Positions 20,109-26,297 of a stretch of DNA of 40,921 nucleotides are shown here, one piece after another. Position 1 is the first letter of the stretch. The number at the start of each line of letters is the position of its first letter. The DNA is taken from assembly GCA_026386805.1 (NCBI GenBank), contig JAPLMX010000069.1, positions 1 to 40,921 on the forward strand. The letters are read 5' to 3'. The notes under the pieces were generated by a model that was not told the origin of the DNA, did not search any database, and saw only the letters and a program-made list of their open reading frames with translations. The position numbers and the translations under genes are program-made. This DNA comes from Phycisphaerae bacterium (GTDB taxonomy: Bacteria > Planctomycetota > Phycisphaerae > Sedimentisphaerales > Anaerobacaceae).

Positions 20109-20657
20109 ATGAAGAAAAAAGATCTGCTGCGTGCGGCTGGCCTTGTCGCGCTTCTTCTTATCCTACTGTTCCTATTCCTTAAGAACCCGGTTCCAGGGTC
20201 TAAGCCGGGGGTTTCTACGCTAGCCGGCGGGCCGTCGTCGTCCGTATCCCGAACCGATGCGAACGGGGTGGCCTGGGCGCTCGATCAGGCCGGTGGGACC
20301 CTCCTCTCGATGGAACCCAACGCCCCGAAAGCGGGGCCGCCCATCCTGGTGAAAGCGGATGTCCAGAAAGTGGGGGATCGCGAGATGTCGATCGGGCTGG
20401 TCTTGGAGGGCCAGGCCGGCGAGCAGTATCGGCCGGTGGTCAAGAAAAACGGATCGCCGCTGTCGGCTCCCCGGCTGCGGATCGTCAACGAGGCGGGCCA
20501 AGTGATGGCCCAGGACAGTTTCCAGTATGGCTGAGGTGGCACCTGCCGGTACTCGTGGCGAGTACCAAACGATTTCACGGGCAAGTACCAGGTCCAGGTG
20601 GACATCGACCTCGGTCCGATCCAGGTCCAGCACGACCGGCCCTGGCACTCCCTGTAG
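20109..20657 (+). CDS. Membrane-anchored selenoprotein with U-G-G-T-C motif (predicted Sec142)
   Basis: Reading the UGA at 20532-20534 as Sec extends the frame by 40 codons to TAG at 20657, giving 182 residues. An N-terminal membrane anchor (AAGLVALLLILLFLFL, residues 9-24) is followed by a low-complexity linker and then a beta-rich domain from about residue 65. The segment around the Sec reads FQYGUGGTCRYSWRVP. The part after the UGA is clearly coding, because the neighbouring gene at 20762-20947 encodes the same motif with its own UGA at the equivalent place. A perfect hairpin lies 14 nt after the UGA. The Sec and Cys (U-x3-C) could form a selenylsulfide on the outer face of the membrane. 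Family not recognised; redox role inferred. Confidence 0.85.
20548..20566 (+). promoter_or_regulatory. SECIS-like hairpin of the first U-G-G-T-C selenoprotein
   Basis: Stem GGTACTC pairs perfectly with GAGTACC around loop GTGGC, which begins 20 nt after the UGA and starts with GU. The copy at 20835-20853 changes both strands of the stem yet still pairs. Confidence 0.75.
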
Positions 20658-20698
20658 CGGCTCGGTGAGTCGATTTGTCTCTGAGCCATCATATGTGA

Positions 20699-20739
20699 CG
20701 CCCCTGTCCGGATTTCGGTCCGCCAGGGGCGATTTGTTT
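20699..20739 (+). terminator. Terminator or attenuator between the two small selenoprotein genes
   Basis: CGCCCCTG (20699-20706) pairs with CAGGGGCG (20724-20731) and is followed by ATTTGTTT. It lies after the first selenoprotein stop and 22 bases before the next gene, so partial read-through would set the ratio of the two products. Confidence 0.6.
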
Positions 20740-20761
20740 GCGCCATTTCTCGGAGCCTCAA

Positions 20762-20947
20762 ATGAAGATGATCGATGAAGCCGGGACGGTGTTGGCGTCC
20801 GGGCGATTCCAATTTGGCTGAGATGGCACCTGCCGGTGCTCGTGGCGAGTGCCAGAAGCTCTCAGAGGGGAATCCTGCATCGTCGTGGAGATGGCTTGCG
20901 GGCTCTTTGAGACAGCACGGGAGGTGCAATGGCACTTGATGGAGTGA
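20762..20947 (+). CDS. Short paralog of the U-G-G-T-C selenoprotein (predicted Sec20)
   Basis: From the ATG at 20762 the frame reads 61 residues with one internal UGA at 20819-20821 and a final UGA at 20945-20947. The region around the Sec, FQFGUDGTCRCSWRVP, matches FQYGUGGTCRYSWRVP of the preceding gene. Similarity extends before it (IDEAGTVLASG versus VNEAGQVMAQD) and slightly upstream of the ATG (SEPQMK versus SAPRLR). So it is a tandem partial copy lacking the membrane anchor and most of the beta domain. It may be a small cytosolic protein, or the remnant of a longer gene. Two extra Cys follow (residues 25 and 38). A strong terminator closes the unit. Confidence 0.72.
20835..20853 (+). 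promoter_or_regulatory. SECIS-like hairpin of the short paralog
   Basis: Stem GGTGCTC pairs with GAGTGCC (two G-U pairs) around loop GTGGC, 20 nt after the UGA. Loop and spacing are identical to the first copy, while the substitutions keep the stem paired. Confidence 0.72.
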
Positions 20948-20970
20948 GAGTGGATGTTGCCACAACTACC

Positions 20971-21005
20971 GGCGGGTTCAGAGACGACTCTGACCCGCCT
21001 TTTTT
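20971..21005 (+). terminator. Rho-independent terminator
   Basis: GGCGGGTTCAGAG pairs with CTCTGACCCGCC with one bulged base, followed by six T. It ends the small selenoprotein unit 43 bases before the methyltransferase gene. Confidence 0.88.
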
Positions 21006-21047
21006 GTTGGGGGCGTTTTGAAGGTGTTAGATGGCGGAGAGAAAACC

Positions 21048-21851
21048 ATGAAGAGCGTCAAAGGAATTGGTTTGGCCGACGTGCAGGCGGTCTACGGCGG
21101 GCCGGAAGGCCGGCTGTGGGAACTGATTATGGGCGAGCAGATCCATATCGGGGGTTTTGTCTCTTCCATGGACTTGGCCCAGCAAGCCGGCATCGGGGCC
21201 GGAACCAAGGGCGTCGATCTGTGCTGCTGCAACGGGGCGGGAATGCGATTTCTCGTTCGCTTCCGCAATGTCGCCGGTATGACCGGCGTGGACGCCACCG
21301 AGACGGTCGTCGAGCAGGGCCAGCAGCGCTGCCAGCAGGCCGGCCTGGCCGACAAGATCCAGTTCACTCTCGCCGACGTGTGCAGCAGCGGGCTCAAGAG
21401 CAGCAGCGCGGATTTCGTGTGGGGTGAAGACGCGTGGTGCTACGTCGTGGACAAGACCAAGCTGATTGCCGAGGCGGCCCGGATCGTCAAGCCGGGCGGG
21501 ACCATCGCGTTCACCGACTGGGTCGAGGGCGATAGGGGCCTTTCGCAGCCGGAGGCCGAACGGTACCGGCGGTTCATGAAGTTCCCGAACGTCCAGACGA
21601 TTGGCGGATACAGCGATCTGCTCAAGGCCAATGGCTGCGATGTGCTCATCGCCAAGGGCACCGGCCGATTCGCACCGTATGTGGACCTGTATCTGAATAT
21701 GCTCGGCATGCAGTTGGCCTACGACGCCCTGAAGATCATCGGCTTTGACCAGAATCTGATGGGTGCAATGGCAGGGGAGATGGCCTTCATGCAGCAGTTG
21801 TCCCACGCGGGCAAGATCGCTCAGGGCCTGTTTGTCGCACGAAAGAGATGA
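21048..21851 (+). CDS. SAM-dependent class I methyltransferase
   Basis: A 267-residue protein; the ATG at 21048 has GGAGAG 6 bases upstream. Class I motifs are visible: motif I as VDLCCCNGAGMRFLVRF (near residue 60), an acidic motif II (TGVDATE), and a later EAARIVKPGGTIAFTDW typical of the post-IV region. Three consecutive Cys in motif I and more in LADVCSSG and EDAWCYVVD make it Cys-rich. It is the first gene of a tightly packed operon with three dehydratase-like proteins, their activator ATPase and selD; the next gene starts 4 bases after its stop. The substrate is unknown. A metalloid (Se or As) or a small organic acid is possible by context only. Confidence 0.82.
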   Translation: MKSVKGIGLADVQAVYGGPEGRLWELIMGEQIHIGGFVSSMDLAQQAGIGAGTKGVDLCCCNGAGMRFLVRFRNVAGMTGVDATETVVEQGQQRCQQAGLADKIQFTLADVCSSGLKSSSADFVWGEDAWCYVVDKTKLIAEAARIVKPGGTIAFTDWVEGDRGLSQPEAERYRRFMKFPNVQTIGGYSDLLKANGCDVLIAKGTGRFAPYVDLYLNMLGMQLAYDALKIIGFDQNLMGAMAGEMAFMQQLSHAGKIAQGLFVARKR

Positions 21852-21855
21852 TGCA

Positions 21856-23151
21856 ATGGGAAACTGCTTCGATAGCAAAGACATCAAGATCAACGCGAGC
21901 GATCCGTGCCATCCGCCGCAGTGTGGCGCCCTCGGCCCTGGTAGGGCGAGCGTCCCCGCTCGCCAAAGAGCGTCGTGCGGGGACGCACGACCTACCGCGG
22001 ATAGTCCGCCAGCCTGGTTTGAGGGGATGATCCGCAATTGTCTGCAATATGCCTGCGAAGCCAAGGCCAAGGGCAGGCACATCGTTGGCATCCTGTGCGA
22101 GTACACGCCCCGGGAGCTGATCATGGCGGCGGATGCGGTGCCGGTCTGCCTTTGCGGCGGCTCGGCGGAGATGATCGGGCCGGCCCAAGAGCACCTGCCG
22201 GCCAACCTCTGCCCGCTCATCAAATCGACCTACGGGTATCACGTCCAGAAGGCTAACCCCTTTCTGGAAATGGCGGATATGGTCGTCGCTGAGACCACCT
22301 GCGATGGCAAGAAGAAGATGTACGAGCTAATGGCCGAGACCCGTCCGATGTACGTGTTGGAATTGCCGCAAAAGCCGAACGATGCCGATGCGATGGCCCA
22401 CTGGGTCCGCGAGCTGCGCAAGCTCAAGACCCGGCTCGAAAAGGCGTTTGGCGTCACGATCACCGACGAGAAGATGCGGCAGGCGATCCGGACGATGAAT
22501 CGCGAGCGGGCCCTGCGGCGACAATTGGCGGAACTGATGAAGTCCGATCGCCCGCCGCTGACCGGCCGGCAGTTGCTTCAATTCAAGAGCAACATCTCCT
22601 GCATTTGCGCCGACGTTGCCCAGTACCGCCGGGCGTTGGAGTTGTATAAGCCCGTATCTGCAGAGGAATCGGTGGGGCAAGCCCCACCCTACCAGATTCG
22701 GGTATTGATGACGGGTGTGCCGGTGGTGCACGGCGCCGAGCGGGTGGTCGAGATCATCGAATCGCATGGCGGTCTGGTTGTGTGCATGGACAACTGCACG
22801 GGACTCAAGCCGATTCTCGAAGATGTCGATGAGACGGCGGCCGACCCAATGGTCGCCCTGGCCGAGAAGTACTTTCGGCTGCCGTGCTCGGTCATGACGA
22901 AAAACAGCCGGCGGCTGGACGTTCTGACGGAATTGGCTCGGCAGTACCAGGCGCAGTGCGTGATCGACCTCGTCTGGCAGGCGTGCCTCACGTATGATGT
23001 CGAGTCCTACTTCGTCAAGAGACTGGCGGAGACGGACCTCGGCATTCCGTACCTGCGGATCGAGACGGACTATTCGCCGTCCGATTCCGCGAGGATCGCC
23101 ATGCGAGTCGAGGCCCTGTTCGAGACCGTTCGTCAAAGGGCGTCTGCGTGA
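21856..23151 (+). CDS. Double-cubane-cluster anaerobic reductase (YjiM/HgdB-like)
   Basis: A 431-residue member of the 2-hydroxyacyl-CoA dehydratase superfamily, closest in pattern to E. coli YjiM and the double-cubane-cluster protein (DCCP) branch. Conserved signatures are GILCEYTPRELIMAADAVPV (C81), ANLCPLIKSTYGY (C119), VAETTCDGKKKMYELM (C149), MDNCTG (C314), RLPC (C344) and VWQACLTYDVES (C377), so six Cys can hold the double cubane. Known relatives take electrons from an ATP-driven activator and reduce small or acyl-CoA substrates. The matching activator is at 25468. Start ATG 21856 lies just after the methyltransferase stop. Two in-frame palindromic repeats occur at residues about 29-46 and 272-279. 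Confidence 0.9.
   Translation: MGNCFDSKDIKINASDPCHPPQCGALGPGRASVPARQRASCGDARPTADSPPAWFEGMIRNCLQYACEAKAKGRHIVGILCEYTPRELIMAADAVPVCLCGGSAEMIGPAQEHLPANLCPLIKSTYGYHVQKANPFLEMADMVVAETTCDGKKKMYELMAETRPMYVLELPQKPNDADAMAHWVRELRKLKTRLEKAFGVTITDEKMRQAIRTMNRERALRRQLAELMKSDRPPLTGRQLLQFKSNISCICADVAQYRRALELYKPVSAEESVGQAPPYQIRVLMTGVPVVHGAERVVEIIESHGGLVVCMDNCTGLKPILEDVDETAADPMVALAEKYFRLPCSVMTKNSRRLDVLTELARQYQAQCVIDLVWQACLTYDVESYFVKRLAETDLGIPYLRIETDYSPSDSARIAMRVEALFETVRQRASA
21941..21995. repeat. In-frame palindromic repeat inside the YjiM-like gene (first)
   Basis: The element is bounded by GTAGG and CCTAC with two hairpins (GGCGAGCGTCCCCGCTCGCC and GTCGTGCGGGGACGCACGAC). It is translated as part of the N-terminal extension. 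Confidence 0.75.
22671..22692. repeat. In-frame half repeat inside the YjiM-like gene (second)
   Basis: GGTGGGGCAAGCCCCACCCT matches the right half of the intergenic element at 8169-8222 and is translated as VGQAPPY. Confidence 0.7.
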
Positions 23152-24092
23152 GTACGGCGGATCGGATGAAGACCATCGCCTATACGTGTCCCTATGTGCC
23201 GGCGGAGTGGATCGCCGCTCACGGGTTGCGGGCCCGACGGTTGGTGCCACTGCCCATCGAGGGGACATCCACCATTCCGCGGATTGAGGGGCTTTGTCTG
23301 TATGCGCGGGCCTTTGTCAACGACGTGGCGGCGAGCGATGATGTCAGTGGCGTCGTCGTCACGACGATGTGCGACCCAATGCGGCGGGTCTTCGATCTGC
23401 TGGTCCGCAGGGTCGATACACCGGCCTTTCTGCTGAACGTGCCGAGCACCTGGCAGACCGTGGCCGCCCAGAGGTTGTACTTGGACGAGTTGAAACGGCT
23501 CGGCCGGTTCCTGGTTCGGCTCGGCGGACATGAACCGGATAAGGAGGAACTCATACGCGCAATGCTCGATCAGGCACATGGCAATGGTGTGCACGGCACA
23601 GGGTTCCCCAACGCGATGAATCGCGTTGGGGGGCCCACACCCTACGGCCACGGCGTGCCCCTCGCTCTCGTGGGCGGTCCCTTGATGCTGCGGGACCGGG
23701 TCCTGTTCGACGTGATCGCCGATTGCGGCGGGCGGATCGTGCTCGACGCCACCGAGACGGGGCAGCGGGGCGTGTGCGGACCGTTCGACCGCCGGCGGCT
23801 TGCCGAAGACCCGCTGATGGAGTTGGCCCAGGCGTACTTCCGTCTCCCCGACGCCTCCCGGCGCCCGAACAGCGAGCTCTACCGATGGCTCAAAGATCAG
23901 TTGGCGCAGTCCGGCGCTCACGGCATCATCTTCCATCACTACGTCTGGTGCGACAAATGGCGTGCTGAATTCGCGCGGTTGAAGGAATGGGCCAACCTGC
24001 CGGTGCTCAGGCTCGATAGCGAAGGTGACGGTCCGATCGACATGGTCCGGACCCGCAATCGGGTCCGCGCGTTTATGGAGATGTTTCAGTGA
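23148..24092 (+). CDS. Divergent 2-hydroxyacyl-CoA dehydratase-like (HgdB family) subunit
   Basis: A 314-residue protein whose GTG start overlaps the preceding stop (GTGA), suggesting coupled translation; an ATG at 23166 is an alternative. It resembles the HgdB fold in order of motifs: AYTCPYVPAEWI near the N-terminus, VVTTMCDPMRRVFD (near 80), the GGPLMLRD region (near 180), GGRIVLDATETGQRGVC, and a C-terminal HHYVWCDKW followed by LPVLRLDSEGDGP. The Cys in TCPY, TMCD, RGVC and WCDK could ligate an Fe-S cluster. It is shorter and more diverged than the YjiM-like partner, so it may be the second half of a heterodimer. An in-frame palindrome supplies residues about 152-166. Confidence 0.8.
   Translation: MSTADRMKTIAYTCPYVPAEWIAAHGLRARRLVPLPIEGTSTIPRIEGLCLYARAFVNDVAASDDVSGVVVTTMCDPMRRVFDLLVRRVDTPAFLLNVPSTWQTVAAQRLYLDELKRLGRFLVRLGGHEPDKEELIRAMLDQAHGNGVHGTGFPNAMNRVGGPTPYGHGVPLALVGGPLMLRDRVLFDVIADCGGRIVLDATETGQRGVCGPFDRRRLAEDPLMELAQAYFRLPDASRRPNSELYRWLKDQLAQSGAHGIIFHHYVWCDKWRAEFARLKEWANLPVLRLDSEGDGPIDMVRTRNRVRAFMEMFQ
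23601..23643. repeat. In-frame palindromic repeat inside the second dehydratase-like gene
   Basis: Arms CCCCAACGCGAT and ATCGCGTTGGGG are translated as FPNAMNRVGG. Related copies lie at 3500-3540 and 36753-36824. Confidence 0.7.
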
Positions 24093-25471
24093 ACGAGGCG
24101 CCCCGACAGATCACGCTCCGGGAGTGGGACGACCGCTACGAGCGATTGCAGACTCGCGGGGTCCGCCAGCCGGTGTATGGCGGTCCGCTCGGCCGGCACG
24201 TGGCCGATGGCGACACCCGCCTGCTGAAGCTGCGCTACGACAGTTCGCTGGCGGCACTGCGATTGTGGAACTTTCTGCTGACGGAAGAGGACCGCCTTCG
24301 TGCCGCACGGGACGCCGGCAAGAAGCTGGTCGGTACGATGAAGGACCTGGGCACGGTTCCCGTGATGGCGTACAGCCTCGACAATCTCGTTGCCTTCTAT
24401 CCGGACGGGGCCTGGTGGATTCCGTGCGTGATGGAGGTGAACTCCGGATTGCTGCAGATTGCCGATTCCCTCGGCATCGACGAGTCATTCTGTCCGGTTC
24501 GCGCCATGCTCGGGGCCTTTGTGACCGGGACGCACTTTCCGATCCCGGACCTGCTGACGTGCAGCGTCGGTGCGACGTGCGACGATTTCTCCGCCATCGC
24601 TCAGCGTCTCAACGGCCTGGGCCACCCGATCCTGTGGTGGGAAATCCCGCATCGGCGTGCGCCCGAGGTTGAGGAAGAGGCCGTCCAACTGCCTGGCGAT
24701 TTCTCGGCCCCGAAGGGCCAGATCGAGTTCGTCCAGTCGGAGCTGGAACGCGTCAAGACCGCATTGGAGGATTTGGCCGGACAGTCTCTCGGCGCTGAGG
24801 CACTTGCCGGAGGAATTGCCAAGGCCAATCACGTTCGCTGGCTGCTGGCCCAACTTCGGCACTTGGCGTTCACGGCGACGTTGTGTCCGATGCCGGCTCT
24901 GGAGATGCTTATTGCGGAGATGCTGGCAATTCACTTTTGCTCGGATCAGGATGAAACGATTGTTGTTTTGCAGGAATTGTTGGAGGAGGTCAACCTTCGT
25001 GTGGCGGCCGGGACAGGGTATTCGTCGGCGGACGCCGCCCGCGTTTTCTGGGTGAACCCCGTGGCGGACTTGCAGGTGATGAACTTTCTGGAAGACTGCG
25101 GCGGTCGGATTTGCGGCACAGAGTACCTCTTCGCCCATGCCCTGGACCCGATTCCGCAAACCGTACCTCCCATGGAGGCGCTGGCACAAATAGCACTGGC
25201 CGATCCGATGGTCGGCTCGGCGGCCGACCGGGCGGTGCGGATCGTCGCGGAGGTTCGCCGATTCGGCGCGGAAGCGGTGATCGTCTCCCGCATTCCCGGC
25301 GCGAGCCACTGTGCCCTCGAGGGCGAGATTATCGGCGAGATTGTTCGCCAGGAGTGCGGGCTTCCTGTACTGGAAATCGAGGTGCCGCCGCTTACGGACG
25401 CCATGTCTCCGACGCTGCGCACCCGGCTAGAGGCACTCGTGGAAACTGTTGAAAATCGGAGAAGCAGATGA
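24089..25471 (+). CDS. Third dehydratase-like (HgdB-superfamily) protein, highly diverged
   Basis: A 460-residue protein with a GTG start overlapping the previous stop. Segment order is compatible with a 2-hydroxyacyl-CoA dehydratase fold: SFCPVRAMLGAFVTG (near 132), LTCSVGATCDDFSAIAQRL (near 155), a helical middle (220-320), FWVNPVADLQVMNFLEDCGG then RICGTEYLF, and the late VIVSRIPGASHCALEGEII followed by GLPVLEIEVPPL. Cys in FCPV, LTCS, ATCD, EDCG, ICGT and SHCA are candidate cluster ligands. No close family is recognised. Translational coupling on both sides places it in the same complex or pathway as the two upstream subunits and the activator. Confidence 0.72.
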   Translation: MNEAPRQITLREWDDRYERLQTRGVRQPVYGGPLGRHVADGDTRLLKLRYDSSLAALRLWNFLLTEEDRLRAARDAGKKLVGTMKDLGTVPVMAYSLDNLVAFYPDGAWWIPCVMEVNSGLLQIADSLGIDESFCPVRAMLGAFVTGTHFPIPDLLTCSVGATCDDFSAIAQRLNGLGHPILWWEIPHRRAPEVEEEAVQLPGDFSAPKGQIEFVQSELERVKTALEDLAGQSLGAEALAGGIAKANHVRWLLAQLRHLAFTATLCPMPALEMLIAEMLAIHFCSDQDETIVVLQELLEEVNLRVAAGTGYSSADAARVFWVNPVADLQVMNFLEDCGGRICGTEYLFAHALDPIPQTVPPMEALAQIALADPMVGSAADRAVRIVAEVRRFGAEAVIVSRIPGASHCALEGEIIGEIVRQECGLPVLEIEVPPLTDAMSPTLRTRLEALVETVENRRSR

Positions 25472-26250
25472 TGTACGCGGGAATTGACGCGGGCTCGCGA
25501 GCGATCAAGGTGGTCTTGATCGGTGACGACGGCTTCGAAATCATCGCCCAGGGGCAGGTAGACCAGGGCGTCGAGCAGGATCAGCTCGCGTGCAGACTTT
25601 TCGAGCAGGTCTTGGCGGATGGCGGTGTCTGCCGGTCCGACGTGCGCCGAATCGTCGCGACGGGCTACGGCCGCAACGCTATCCCAATGGCCGACACGAC
25701 GATCACCGAGATCACGTGCCACGCCGTGGGTGTGCGGCATCTCGTGCCCGATGTCATGACCGTCATTGATATTGGCGGCCAGGATAGTAAGCTGATGCGA
25801 TTGGATCGAAACGGCAAGGTCCGCGACTTCGCCATGAACGACCGCTGTGCCGCAGGGACGGGGCGGTTCCTGGAGGTCGTGGCCGATCAGCTTGGCCTGT
25901 CTCTCGGCGACCTCGGGCCGATGGCCGCCCTCAGCCGCAGCCCTGCGGCGATCAGCAGTATGTGCGTCGTCTTCGCCGAGACCGAGATCATCGGCCTGCT
26001 GGCGGGCGGCCGGGCCCGCGAGGATATCGTCGCGGGGGTCCAGACGGCTATCGCCTCGCGGATCGTCGCCATGGCCGGCCGGAATGCCGAGTCGCCGATC
26101 GTCTTCACCGGCGGCGTGGCCCGAATCTCGGGCATGGAGACCGCGTTGCAGACGGCTCTCGGCCGGCCGGTCGCGATATCGCCGGAGCCTCAAATGACGG
26201 GCGCCCTCGGCGCCGCGCTGCTGGCGCGACGGCAACATGATTCCTACTGA
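25468..26250 (+). CDS. Dehydratase/double-cubane activator ATPase (HgdC/YjiL family)
   Basis: A 260-residue ASKHA-fold ATPase. It holds one [4Fe-4S] cluster between two subunits and, on ATP hydrolysis, passes low-potential electrons to its partner. Motifs are YAGIDAGSRAIKVVLI (phosphate 1), VATGYGRN, TEITCHAVG, VIDIGGQDSK (phosphate 2), AMNDRCAAGTGRFLE with C127, MCVVFAETEI with C166, and FTGGVAR. C127 and C166 sit where the cluster ligands of the Acidaminococcus HgdC occur. The ATG overlaps the preceding stop (ATGA). It is a single ATPase serving up to three dehydratase-like proteins. selD begins 47 bases later. Confidence 0.95.
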   Translation: MMYAGIDAGSRAIKVVLIGDDGFEIIAQGQVDQGVEQDQLACRLFEQVLADGGVCRSDVRRIVATGYGRNAIPMADTTITEITCHAVGVRHLVPDVMTVIDIGGQDSKLMRLDRNGKVRDFAMNDRCAAGTGRFLEVVADQLGLSLGDLGPMAALSRSPAAISSMCVVFAETEIIGLLAGGRAREDIVAGVQTAIASRIVAMAGRNAESPIVFTGGVARISGMETALQTALGRPVAISPEPQMTGALGAALLARRQHDSY

Positions 26251-26261
26251 CCGATGGCGTT

Positions 26262-26297
26262 GTCATGCTGAACGCAACGAAGTGGAGTGAAGCATCG
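26262..26297. repeat. Repeat providing the selD leader
   Basis: TGTCATGCTGAACGCAACGA through GGAGTGAAGCATC matches the right end of the element at 10575-10680. It forms the whole spacer before selD, including the GTGGAG that may act as the ribosome site. Confidence 0.6.

Noticed and set aside
20945..20947. Second UGA of the short paralog as another Sec codon
   Set aside because: The frame beyond runs into the terminator stem with no similarity to the first copy, so this UGA is the stop.
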